DNA of 45,000 nt from Betaproteobacteria bacterium (GTDB lineage: Bacteria; Pseudomonadota; Gammaproteobacteria; Burkholderiales; Rhodocyclaceae), in the NCBI GenBank assembly GCA_016705475.1, contig JADIYD010000013.1:1-45000 (forward strand). The letters run 5' to 3'. A program made the position numbers and the translations under genes. Below, one piece after another: positions 25,322-33,217 of the stretch; within the stretch, counting starts at the first letter, position 1, and each line of letters begins with the position of its first letter. A model generated the notes under the pieces. That model was not told the origin of the DNA and ran no database searches. It was given only the letters and a program-made list of their open reading frames with translations.

Positions 25322-25879
25322 ATGCTGAAAGCCCTGGCCCGCGCCCTGCTCGGTCTTTTCGGCTGGAGCGTCATCGAACCGCCCGAGCGCCCGACCCACG
25401 CCGTCATCGTCGGCTTCCCGCACACCTCGAACTGGGACGGCGTGGTCGCCCTCCTGACCAAAGTGGCGCTGGCCCTCCCGGCCAACTGGGTCGGCAAGGA
25501 CACCCTCTTTTGCTGGCCCATCGGCGGCATCATGCGCCGGCTGGGTGGCATCCCCATCGACCGCAGCGCCCCCCAGGGCTTCGTCGCCCAGATGGCCACC
25601 GAATTCACCAGTCGCCCCAGCTTCCTGCTGGTCATGGCCCCCGAAGGCACACGCAGCCTGACCAAGGGATGGAAAAGCGGCTTCTACCGCATCGCACGCG
25701 AAGCCAACGTGCCCGTCGCGCTAGCCTTCGTCGATTACGCCCGGCGCGAAGCCGGCATCCTCGCCTACCTCTCCATGACCGGCGACCCTGCCGCCGACAT
25801 TGCAGCCATCGCCGCGCACTATGAGGGCCGAGCCGGCAAACACCCCGAACTCGCCTCGCCGATCCGCTGGCTCGACTAG
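25322..25879 (+). CDS. PlsC-type acyltransferase
   Basis: This 185-residue protein contains the HX4D acyltransferase motif (HTSNWD) and the EGTR motif (MAPEGTRSLTKGWKSGFYRIA), the two active-site blocks of glycerolipid acyltransferases. It also has GIPIDR between them. It is shorter than PlsC (about 240 aa), and belongs with small lysophospholipid acyltransferase-like proteins of uncertain acceptor. It begins four bases after the DUF47 stop and ends eight bases before the convergent S4 gene. The start at 25322 is the first ATG after the upstream gene. Confidence 0.87.
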   Translation: MLKALARALLGLFGWSVIEPPERPTHAVIVGFPHTSNWDGVVALLTKVALALPANWVGKDTLFCWPIGGIMRRLGGIPIDRSAPQGFVAQMATEFTSRPSFLLVMAPEGTRSLTKGWKSGFYRIAREANVPVALAFVDYARREAGILAYLSMTGDPAADIAAIAAHYEGRAGKHPELASPIRWLD

Positions 25880-25886
25880 CTAAGCG

Positions 25887-26102
25887 CTATTCGGCGACGA
25901 GGACAACCTCTTCGCCGGCGAAACTGACCACCTGCCCCGGTTTCATTTTTGCCCGTTTTCTCGTGTCGACCGTGGCATCGACTTTCACGCGCCCTTCGGC
26001 GATGGCGGCATGCGCTGCGCCGCCCGATTCACAAAGGCCGGTGGCCTTGAGCAATTGGTCGAGCTGGATGTAGTCGCCGCGTATGGCAAAGGTGATGCTC
26101 AC
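25887..26102 (-). CDS. YbcJ-like S4 RNA-binding protein (71 aa)
   Basis: This short protein of about 71 residues has an S4-like fold: YIQLDQLLKATGLCESGGAA, then AIAEGRVKVDATVDTRKRAK and VVSFAGEEV. It resembles E. coli YbcJ, a small S4-domain protein linked to RNA binding. A GTG start at 26102 is proposed because homology begins there; the frame stays open further upstream without matches. It is convergent with the acyltransferase gene. Confidence 0.8.
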   Translation of the reverse strand: MSITFAIRGDYIQLDQLLKATGLCESGGAAHAAIAEGRVKVDATVDTRKRAKMKPGQVVSFAGEEVVLVAE

Positions 26103-26241
26103 AATGTTTCCGATCCGTTCAAGTCTCCCCGCCGCATGTCGGCGAGTGATGAGGTGGGTAGTAAATCTGGCCAAGGGGCCAGGTGACGATGATATCGACA
26201 AAGTTTGGCATTGCCCAAGCTGTCCAGCCGGCCGTCGTCGG

Positions 26242-26640
26242 TCATTTGTAGAACGTGCTGCCCGCCACCTCGTAGCTAAGCACCTCGCCATCGCACAAGC
26301 TGGCACTGGCCGGCTTGCCGACGTTTGCTGCGAGCAGCCCTTTTCCCGGATTACTCTCCAGGCAGGCCCGGGCGTTCTTTCCGTCGCACGCCTTGCCGAG
26401 GTAATGCAATGAGCGGCCGACCTCCAGATGAAAACCGCCCTGGCGCTCGCGAACCAGGCCGGTGAGCTCGACTTTCACCTTTTCCGGCGCCAGGCAGTCG
26501 GCACGCCATGATTTGCGCTTGGCCTCCGCGTCGCTGACCGACTGGTAGATGACGGCCATCGGGATGATCGCAACCGCGAGAAGAAGCAAAACGGTTCGAG
26601 CAGAAATGCCGGTAGCACCCTCCGCTTTTTGGTCGGTCAT
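26242..26640 (-). CDS. Uncharacterised membrane-anchored protein at the end of the lut-like operon
   Basis: This 132-residue protein has a short cytoplasmic start (MTDQKAEGATG), one hydrophobic helix (VLLLLAVAIIPMAVIYQ), and an outside domain with four cysteines (DCLAPE, KACDGK, RACLES, SLCDGE) that could form two disulfides. I do not recognise a family. The ATG at 26640 overlaps the lutC stop (ATGA), so it is translationally coupled to the 2-hydroxyacid operon. A periplasmic role is inferred from the Cys pattern and helix. Confidence 0.7.
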   Translation of the reverse strand: MTDQKAEGATGISARTVLLLLAVAIIPMAVIYQSVSDAEAKRKSWRADCLAPEKVKVELTGLVRERQGGFHLEVGRSLHYLGKACDGKNARACLESNPGKGLLAANVGKPASASLCDGEVLSYEVAGSTFYK

Positions 26641-27293
26641 GGAGAAGAGTCGGACCCGATCAAAATCAGATGCACCCGACATGGCCCATGGGCGCCTAGG
26701 ACGATGGTTTGTTCGATGTCGCCAGTACGTGATGGTCCGGAAATGAAATTGACGGCACGCGGCAGGCTGCCGTGTTCGGCGCGAAGCAGCGCGAAGGCGT
26801 CTTCCATGGTCGGCACGATACGCGAGATGTCGACCAGCGCGATGTGCGTTTCGGGCAGCAGGCTGACCGTAGCCGGCGTTTGCGGGCCGGACAGCAGCAT
26901 GAGCGTGCCGGTTTCGGCAATGGCGCTGAAACAGCCGGAAATCCCTGTTTTGTCGGCGTCGACCGCAGAACGTGCCTCGACTTTCAATCCGCAGCCCACC
27001 CAGTCCAGACCACCGACATCGGCGGTGGCCACGGCCTCAGCGGCGAGGTGGTTTGCCGCAAGGTAGGCGGCCACGGCGGCCGGCGCCTCAGCCAGCGAGG
27101 CAACGCCGGCGACAGTACTCGACAGGTATTCAGCCTTGGCCCGAAAACGGGCGGCGAGATCGGCGTTCATTGTCGGTTGCGGGCCACGCTCCATTGTTGC
27201 CAACGAAGCAACAGCCGCCGCCCGGCGTCCGGCAAAGTCATCCTTGCCGACACCGCGCCGGACGCGCCCGAGGATCTCGTCCTTGGCGCTCAT
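26637..27293 (-). CDS. lutC: LutC/YkgG-type lactate utilisation protein
   Basis: This 218-residue LUD-domain protein begins MSAKDEILGRVRRGVG, the usual LutC start, and contains GISGCFSAIAETGTLMLLSG, the LUD family core. It ends with ISGPSRTGDIEQTIVLGAHGP. LutC works with LutA and LutB in oxidation of L-lactate to pyruvate through an iron-sulfur pathway. The start at 27293 overlaps the stop of the upstream dehydrogenase gene (ATGA). The gene sits after two inserted genes (half ALDH, D-2-hydroxyacid dehydrogenase) rather than directly after lutB. Confidence 0.9.
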   Translation of the reverse strand: MSAKDEILGRVRRGVGKDDFAGRRAAAVASLATMERGPQPTMNADLAARFRAKAEYLSSTVAGVASLAEAPAAVAAYLAANHLAAEAVATADVGGLDWVGCGLKVEARSAVDADKTGISGCFSAIAETGTLMLLSGPQTPATVSLLPETHIALVDISRIVPTMEDAFALLRAEHGSLPRAVNFISGPSRTGDIEQTIVLGAHGPCRVHLILIGSDSSP

Positions 27294-28246
27294 GCCACGC
27301 GGTTCTTCGGCGCCCCGGCGACGAAGGCTTCGATGTTGTCGATGAGTTGATCGGCCAGTGTCTGCATGGCCGGCCGGCTGGACCACGCGACATGCGGCGT
27401 CAGCAGGAAATTGGGGAGGGCGAGCAGAGCGGGATCGAGCATCGGGTGATCAGCTGGCGGCGGTTCGACGGTGATCGCATCAAAACCAGCGCCGGCAATC
27501 CAGCCTTCCTTCAGCGCCCGGATCAGCGCCGCTTCATCGACAATGCCGCCGCGTGCGGTGTTGATGATCAAGGCCGAGCGCTTCATGGCGCGCAGCTCCG
27601 GCTCGCCGATCAGGTTGAGGGTTTCCGCTGTCAGCGGGCAATGCAGGCTGATCGCATCGGCCTCGGCCAGCACCGCGGCAAACGCCGTGTAGCCAGGACG
27701 AACGACGGCCGCCCCCTTGCGCTCGGCGCGCATGACACGCATGCCGAAGGCCTCGGCCAGCCGGGCCGCACCGTTGCCCAGCGTGCCGCTGCCGATCAGG
27801 CCGAGCGTCGCGCCGTGCAGTTCGCGGATCGGATGGTCGAACAGACACCACTGTCCTGAACGCTGCCAGCCACCGGCCAGCAGGGTCTCGCGCCACGCCA
27901 CGAGGTTGCGCGAGAGGGCGAGCAGCAGGGCCATGACGTGCTCGGGCACGCTGTTGACCGCGTAACCTCGAATGTTGGAAACGACGATGCCGCGCACCCG
28001 GCAGGCGTCGAGGTCGACGTTGTTGGTGCCGGTCGCCGTCACGGCAATCATTTTCAGGTCAGGCAGCACGTTGACCGCAGCGGCGTCGATGGCGACCTTG
28101 TTGATGATGGCAATCGCCGCCCCGTTTAGGCGCTCGACGACTTGCGCCGGTGCCGTTTTCGCATGCTCGACCCAGTCGTGGGCAAAGGCCGGCCGCCGAA
28201 CCTCGCCGATCAGCGACTCGCCTTCGAGCTGGACTATGCGCAGCAT
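27290..28246 (-). CDS. D-2-hydroxyacid dehydrogenase (glycerate dehydrogenase-like)
   Basis: This 318-residue NAD(H)-dependent enzyme has TGTNNVDLDACRVRGIVVSN, the Rossmann motif GLIGSGTLGNGAARLAEAFG, and catalytic Arg (NTARGG), Glu (TVEPPPADHP) and His (LTPHVAW). All three active-site residues are present. Close relatives are glycerate/hydroxypyruvate dehydrogenases. The ATG at 28246 overlaps the stop of the ALDH-like gene. Its place inside a lut operon suggests it interconverts a 2-oxo acid and its D-hydroxy form, linked to LutABC; the substrate is inference. Confidence 0.9.
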   Translation of the reverse strand: MLRIVQLEGESLIGEVRRPAFAHDWVEHAKTAPAQVVERLNGAAIAIINKVAIDAAAVNVLPDLKMIAVTATGTNNVDLDACRVRGIVVSNIRGYAVNSVPEHVMALLLALSRNLVAWRETLLAGGWQRSGQWCLFDHPIRELHGATLGLIGSGTLGNGAARLAEAFGMRVMRAERKGAAVVRPGYTAFAAVLAEADAISLHCPLTAETLNLIGEPELRAMKRSALIINTARGGIVDEAALIRALKEGWIAGAGFDAITVEPPPADHPMLDPALLALPNFLLTPHVAWSSRPAMQTLADQLIDNIEAFVAGAPKNRVA

Positions 28247-28944
28247 CAGCCGGCTTTCATCTCGAACGGCACGCCGGCCGCTTCGGCAATGGCGCCGACC
28301 TGAACGCCAAGCGAGGCCTGGCCGCTGTACACCAGCCGGTCGATGCCGCCGGCGCAGAGCCCCTCGATGGCCGCCGTATCGCCCTGCATGAGATTGAGCA
28401 CGCCGGCCGGCCAATCGGCACGCCCGGAGAGTTCGCACAGCGCATAAACTGCCGACGGCGCCTTGAGGCTCGGCTTGACGACGACGGCCGCCCCCGCCAT
28501 GAGCGCCGGCGCGATGGCTTCGGCCATGCCGGCCAACGGTCGCGTGGCGTCGAGCACCAGCGCGAACACCCCGGTTTCGCCAACGGCAGCGCCGCGCAGG
28601 GCGGCAACCGCTTCGCCCACTTCGGCCGTGGCGCGTGCGTCATCGAAACCGCAATCCTGCATGAGCAGTTTGGCGAAGTGGCCGGTGTAGCGATCAAGCG
28701 CATCGCCCAGACTGGCCAGGCAAAGACGCCGGGCCGGCATGCCCATCATCGCCCAGGCCGGCTGCGCCACCTGCGCCGCGCCCACGGCCTCGGCCGCCTC
28801 GCTGGCGCCGCACAGCGGCACGCGATGGATGGCCTCGCCGGTTGCCGGGTTGGTCACGGTGAAAAAGGCGTCGGTCACCGTCAAAAAGGCATGACCGTTG
28901 ATCCACATGGGGATGGCCTTGGGGCCGTCGGGAGCGAATTCCAT
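28246..28944 (-). CDS. Half-length aldehyde dehydrogenase-like protein (NAD-domain only)
   Basis: This 232-residue protein aligns with the N-terminal half of the ALDH superfamily. It shows FFTVTNPATGEAIHRVP, WAMMGMPARRLCLASLGDAL, MAGAAVVVKPSLKAP (cofactor-binding Lys) and PAGVLNLMQGD, then a truncated end VPFEMKAG where ordinary ALDHs have ELGG. The catalytic-Cys domain is absent and no frame downstream encodes it: the next gene begins directly by ATGA overlap. So it is a clean short protein rather than a frameshift product. It cannot be a normal aldehyde oxidase. It starts two bases after lutB. Its role is unknown; a binding or regulatory function is possible. Confidence 0.8.
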   Translation of the reverse strand: MEFAPDGPKAIPMWINGHAFLTVTDAFFTVTNPATGEAIHRVPLCGASEAAEAVGAAQVAQPAWAMMGMPARRLCLASLGDALDRYTGHFAKLLMQDCGFDDARATAEVGEAVAALRGAAVGETGVFALVLDATRPLAGMAEAIAPALMAGAAVVVKPSLKAPSAVYALCELSGRADWPAGVLNLMQGDTAAIEGLCAGGIDRLVYSGQASLGVQVGAIAEAAGVPFEMKAG

Positions 28945-28946
28945 GT

Positions 28947-30389
28947 TCAGGTTTTCTTTCTTGCTGAGTAAAGTTCGTGAAATGTCCGGCCGGAGGATAC
29001 CGGCAGATCGCGTCCTGCGGTCCACTCGGGTGCCAGCCCAAAAATGCGGATGCGGCCGCTGCCGTCGGCCAGCCAGTTCAAGTAGCGAGCGGCGCGCCGG
29101 GCGAACCAGCGATAGAGCAGCGGTTTGCCGGCCATCCAGGCCCAGGCCTTGAGCGCCAGCCGCTCGGACCACGGGCGCAGGCCGCGCTCGTTCTGCTCCT
29201 CGCGCAGGCGATGCATGAGCGTCGGCAGCGGAATCTCGACGGGGCAGACCGCGCCGCACTGGTTGCAGCCGGTGGAGGCATGGGGCAGGTCGAGGGCGTT
29301 TTCGATGCCGGTGAACAGCGGCGTCAGCACCGAGCCCATGGGACCGGGATAGACCCAGCCGTAGGCGTGGCCGCCGAGCGAGAAATAGACCGGGCAATGG
29401 TTCATGCAGGCGCCACAACGGATGCAGCGCAGCATGTCCTGATAGTCCGAACCGAGCAGATTGGCCCGACCGTTGTCGACGAGAATGAAGATGGTTTTTT
29501 CCGGACCGTCGTGGTCGCCGTCGCGCTTGGTGCCGGTGAGCAGCGAGACGTAATTGGAGATCGACTGGCCGGTGGCCGAACGCGGCAGCAGGCGCATGAG
29601 GGTCGCAAAATCCTCCAGCGTCGGGACGATTTTCTCGATGCCGGTGATGACAACATGGAGTTTCGGCAGCGTGGTCACCATGCGACCGTTGCCTTCGTTG
29701 GTGACGAGCGCCGCGCTGCCGGTTTCGGCGATCAGGAAATTGGCGCCCGAAATACCCATTTCGGCGCTCAGGAAATGCTGGCGCAGAACAGCACGGGCCT
29801 CTTGCGCCATGGCCGGAATATCGGCCGACGTGCGCGTCTGGAGCGGCCGGTCATGCTCTTTGGCGAACAGCGCTTCAATTTCGTTGATGGTTTTGTGCAC
29901 GGCCGGCGCGATGATGTGCGACGGCGCTTCGCCGGCCAGCTGAACGATGTATTCGCCGAGATCAGTCTCGACCGGGCGGACGCCGGCGGCGGCCAGCGCT
30001 TCATTGAGTTGCGCCTCCTCGGAGAGCATCGATTTCGACTTGACGGCCTTGCTCACACCATGGCGACGGGCGATGTCGACTACGAGCTTGCTGACCTCGG
30101 CACCATCACGCGCCCACAACACTTCGGCGCCGGTGGCCGTGGCCCGTTCCTCGAAAATATCCAGCCAGACATCGAGATCGGCCAAGGTTCGATTTCGGAT
30201 GTTTTTTGCGGTTGACCGCAGCAACTGGAAATCGAGGCCATCTTCGGCCAGCGAAACCATTCCCTTGGCGCGCTTGCCGACAAATAGCGGCTTTGCTTTC
30301 TGCAAAGCGCGCTGCAGCACAGCATTCCGGACCTTTTCCCCGGCTCGCGCATGGAAATGCATGGCTTGCGAATGCTTGACCGCCGACAT
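28947..30389 (-). CDS. lutB: LutB-type iron-sulfur protein
   Basis: This 480-residue protein combines an LUD domain (about 60-290, with SGANFLIAETGSAALVTNEG) and a ferredoxin-type domain. The latter has CIRCGACMNHCPVY and CNQCGAVCPVEIPL cluster motifs, followed by a DUF3390-like C-terminus. LutB/YkgF carries electrons in lactate oxidation with LutA and LutC. The start ATG at 30389 overlaps the lutA stop (TGATG). An upstream TTG at 30395 is possible but not preferred. Length is normal. Confidence 0.93.
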   Translation of the reverse strand: MSAVKHSQAMHFHARAGEKVRNAVLQRALQKAKPLFVGKRAKGMVSLAEDGLDFQLLRSTAKNIRNRTLADLDVWLDIFEERATATGAEVLWARDGAEVSKLVVDIARRHGVSKAVKSKSMLSEEAQLNEALAAAGVRPVETDLGEYIVQLAGEAPSHIIAPAVHKTINEIEALFAKEHDRPLQTRTSADIPAMAQEARAVLRQHFLSAEMGISGANFLIAETGSAALVTNEGNGRMVTTLPKLHVVITGIEKIVPTLEDFATLMRLLPRSATGQSISNYVSLLTGTKRDGDHDGPEKTIFILVDNGRANLLGSDYQDMLRCIRCGACMNHCPVYFSLGGHAYGWVYPGPMGSVLTPLFTGIENALDLPHASTGCNQCGAVCPVEIPLPTLMHRLREEQNERGLRPWSERLALKAWAWMAGKPLLYRWFARRAARYLNWLADGSGRIRIFGLAPEWTAGRDLPVSSGRTFHELYSARKKT

Positions 30390-31117
30390 CAGCAATCACC
30401 GCCGGCCAAAATTTCGGCAATGTGCAGAACACGCGTCGTCTCGTCGCCGCGCCGGCGCAAACGACCTTCAATGTTCATCAGGCAACCGAGGTCGCCGCCA
30501 ACCACCGCATCAGCCCCGGCGAGGGCGATCGAGTCGCATTTTCGATCAACGATCTGCGTCGACACCTCACCGAATTTCACCGAAAACGCACCACCAAAGC
30601 CGCAGCATTCCTCGCAATCCGGCATTTCCTTGAGGCTCAGGCCGCGCACCTTGAGGAGCAACTCTCGCGGCTGGCGTTTGATCCCCAAGCCGCGCAGGCC
30701 CTTGCAGGAATCGTGGTAGGTGACGCTGCCGGCGAACTCTGGCGCGACGAAATCACTTTTCGCCACATCGGCCAGAAAGCTGGTCAGCTCAAAAGTCCGT
30801 TCCGCCAATCGACGTGCTCTGTCCCCCCACACGGGATCATCACCGAGCAACTGCGGATAAGCATTGCGGATATGGTCGGTGCAGGAGCCGGATGGAATGA
30901 TCACGTAATCGAAGCCCTCCAACTCGGCAATCGCCTTCCTGGCAAGGTCGATGGCGAGCGGCCGATTTCCCGCACTCCAGGCCGGTTGACCGCAGCAGGT
31001 CTGGCCTTCCGGCACGACAACCTCGGCGCCCGTCGCTTCAAGCAGACGCAAGGCCGCAAAGCCGACCGAAGGGCGCATCAGGTCGACCAGACAGGTAACG
31101 TAGAAGGCTAAGCGCAT
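30389..31117 (-). CDS. lutA: LutA-type (Fe-S)-binding protein
   Basis: This 242-residue protein has two CCG domains, with GQTCCGQPAWSAGN and CEECCGFGGAFSVKFGEVS as the cysteine-rich cluster motifs. This is the architecture of LutA/YkgE and related heterodisulfide-reductase-like subunits. It heads the operon. The ATG at 31117 (MRLAFYVTCLVDLMRPSVG) is taken as the start; the upstream GTG at 31135 adds six residues without homology. It is divergent from an IclR-type regulator. Confidence 0.92.
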   Translation of the reverse strand: MRLAFYVTCLVDLMRPSVGFAALRLLEATGAEVVVPEGQTCCGQPAWSAGNRPLAIDLARKAIAELEGFDYVIIPSGSCTDHIRNAYPQLLGDDPVWGDRARRLAERTFELTSFLADVAKSDFVAPEFAGSVTYHDSCKGLRGLGIKRQPRELLLKVRGLSLKEMPDCEECCGFGGAFSVKFGEVSTQIVDRKCDSIALAGADAVVGGDLGCLMNIEGRLRRRGDETTRVLHIAEILAGGDC

Positions 31118-31187
31118 GCTAATATTGCGGCGCACAAGAAAATGAAGTGGCTAATGCTACTCAAACCGCACCAATAAAGGAATCCAG

Positions 31188-31976
31188 TTGTCCGAAGCTG
31201 CCAGCGGGCCGGCCAAAGCGCCAGGCACCATCCAGGTCATCGAGCGCATGATGTCGCTGCTTGATGCCCTTGCCGCGTCCCCGGAATCCGCAAGCCTGAA
31301 GCAGCTGGCCCAGGCCACCGATCTCCATCCATCGACAGCGCACCGCATTCTGGCCGCCATGAGCGCCGCCCGCTTTGTCGAACGTCAGGATGCCGGCACC
31401 TATCGCCTTGGCATCCGCCTGCTGGAACTTGGCGGCATCGTCAAATCGCGCATCAACATGCGCGAAGTCGCCCTGCCCTTCATGCAGGAACTGCACGAAA
31501 AAATTGGTGAGGCAATCAATCTCGGCGCCCGCCACGAAGATGAAATCGTCTACCTTGAGCGTACCTCGTCTGGTCGCGCGCTGGTTCGCGTCGTCTATCT
31601 GGTCGGTGGCCGTGCACCGCTGCACCTGACCTCGCTGGGCAAGCTCTTCCTTGCAGCCGAAAGCGCGCCAAAAGTTCGCGACTACGCCAAACGTACCGGG
31701 CTGCCCGGCAAGACACCGCATTCGTTGACCAACCTCGTCGCTCTTGAAAAGGAACTCGACAAGGTTCGTCGTCATGGCATCGCCTACGACGACGAAGAAG
31801 CGGAACTTGGCCTCAAGTGCGTCGCCGCGCCCATCCACGACGATGAAGGCAACATCGTTGCGGCCTTGTCAGTCTCCGCCCCCGCAGACCGCCACGATCC
31901 CGACTGGGCCCGCCAGGTCAAGCAAACTGCCGACGCCGTCTCGAAAACCCTCGGTTACACCGGCGCAAAAAAATAA
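31188..31976 (+). CDS. IclR-family transcriptional regulator
   Basis: This 262-residue regulator has a winged HTH (about 15-75, QVIERMMSLLDALAASPESA, LKQLAQATDLHPSTAHRILAAM) and an IclR effector domain with LGKLFLAAESAPKV and GIAYDDEEAELGLKCVAAPI. The start is the TTG at 31188: AAAGGA lies six bases upstream and the HTH begins just after. It probably binds the 70-base intergenic region and controls the divergent lut operon (inference from placement). The effector is unknown. Confidence 0.92.
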   Translation: MSEAASGPAKAPGTIQVIERMMSLLDALAASPESASLKQLAQATDLHPSTAHRILAAMSAARFVERQDAGTYRLGIRLLELGGIVKSRINMREVALPFMQELHEKIGEAINLGARHEDEIVYLERTSSGRALVRVVYLVGGRAPLHLTSLGKLFLAAESAPKVRDYAKRTGLPGKTPHSLTNLVALEKELDKVRRHGIAYDDEEAELGLKCVAAPIHDDEGNIVAALSVSAPADRHDPDWARQVKQTADAVSKTLGYTGAKK

Positions 31977-31997
31977 AGGCCGCACTCGGCGGCCTTT
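31966..31997 (-). terminator. Terminator for the PBP7-type gene, overlapping the IclR 3' end
   Basis: AAAGGCCGC (31975-31983) pairs with GCGGCCTTT (31989-31997). On the minus strand it is followed by a T run (complement of 31966-31974). The signal lies within the last codons of the convergent IclR gene, so the two genes share it. Confidence 0.8.
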
Positions 31998-32015
31998 GGC
32001 AGATACGTCAGGCCA

Positions 32016-33113
32016 TCAAACCCGACGACGCTCCACCGCCAGACCGGCACTTTCCATCCAGCGCTTGATCCGGTTTGCATCGCCGACCCGCGTCATCTTG
32101 CCTTGCGAATCGAGCAGCACAATGACCACCGGCTTGTCGGCAACCCGCGCCTGCATGACCAGGCAGCGACCCGCTTCCGAAATATAGCCGGTCTTCGAAA
32201 CACCGATTTCCCAAGTGTCGCTGCGCACCAGCGCATTGGTATTGTGGAAGTCGCGGATACGCCCGTTAAGCTCAACCTTGGCTTCAGCTGTCGTCGAGTA
32301 GCTGCGGATTTCCGGATAGCGCGCCGCAGCAGCGACCATACGGGCCAGATCATGCGCGGTCGACACGTTATTGCTGGAAAGTCCGGTCGGCTCATCAAAT
32401 CGGCTGTGATACATGCCCAGCGCGTGAGCCTTCTTGTTCATGGCCTGGACAAAGGCGTGCATGCCGCCCGGATAGTGCCGCCCCAAGGCATGCGCTGCGC
32501 GATTTTCCGAGGACATCAAGGCAAGCAGCATCGCCGCTTCACGCGTCATGGTCGTACCCACAGGCAAGCGGGAACGCGTACCTTTCAGGCCGTCCACATC
32601 TTCGTCGCCAATGGCGATGAGTTCCTGCAAATCGAGCTTGGCATCAAGCACCACCATGGCCGTCATCAGTTTGGAGATCGACGCAATCGGCACGACCATG
32701 TCCGGATGTTTCTCGAGCATCACCTGACCGTTGCTTTGATCAATGACCAATGCCGATGCGGAGTAGAGCGCCAAACGGCCCGGATCGATATCAGTCAGCA
32801 CAGCATGGCGCACCAGCTTTCTGGACGACTCATGGGCGATGGACGTTTTTTTGACTGCACCGGCTGATGCCGACTTGCCTAAAGGCGCCTTGGCTGCCAC
32901 ATTCCGTGAAGGTTGTTTTGTCGCAGCATATCGCGAAGTCGATTTGCTCGTGGCTGATTTAGCAGACAAGGGGGCCTTGGCTGCTGCCTTGACTGGCCCT
33001 TTTTTGACCGTCTGTTGCTCTGCCTTCTTGATCGGAGCCGCAGACAGCGGGGTTTGGGCCGCAACGCCCAGCAAGGCTACGACCAATAAGGCCGTCTTCA
33101 ATCTATGCTTCAT
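32016..33113 (-). CDS. pbpG: PBP7-type D-alanyl-D-alanine endopeptidase
   Basis: This 365-residue secreted enzyme has a signal peptide (MKHRLKTALLVVALLGVAAQ), then a Lys/Ala/Ser-rich linker (about 28-95), then a penicillin-binding peptidase fold. Catalytic motifs are SISK (SxxK), SSEN (SxN) and KTG (GVSKTGYISEAG). PBP7-type enzymes cut DD-crosslinks in peptidoglycan. The low-complexity linker is longer than in E. coli PBP7 and may span periplasm or anchor to the wall. The start has AGGAG-like sequence upstream (GCAGGAGATTG). It is a single-gene unit with a terminator. Confidence 0.9.
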   Translation of the reverse strand: MKHRLKTALLVVALLGVAAQTPLSAAPIKKAEQQTVKKGPVKAAAKAPLSAKSATSKSTSRYAATKQPSRNVAAKAPLGKSASAGAVKKTSIAHESSRKLVRHAVLTDIDPGRLALYSASALVIDQSNGQVMLEKHPDMVVPIASISKLMTAMVVLDAKLDLQELIAIGDEDVDGLKGTRSRLPVGTTMTREAAMLLALMSSENRAAHALGRHYPGGMHAFVQAMNKKAHALGMYHSRFDEPTGLSSNNVSTAHDLARMVAAAARYPEIRSYSTTAEAKVELNGRIRDFHNTNALVRSDTWEIGVSKTGYISEAGRCLVMQARVADKPVVIVLLDSQGKMTRVGDANRIKRWMESAGLAVERRRV

Positions 33114-33217
33114 TCACAATCTCCTGCCAACATCAGGTGAATTTTACCTTAGTTTAGCAGGAGGCCGCGAAATTTCAATAAAAATAGATAGATACAACAA
33201 CAACTTAAAGAGGAGAG

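Noticed and set aside
28977..30215. 412-codon plus-strand open frame
   Set aside because: It lies antisense to lutB and is a shadow of its codon usage.
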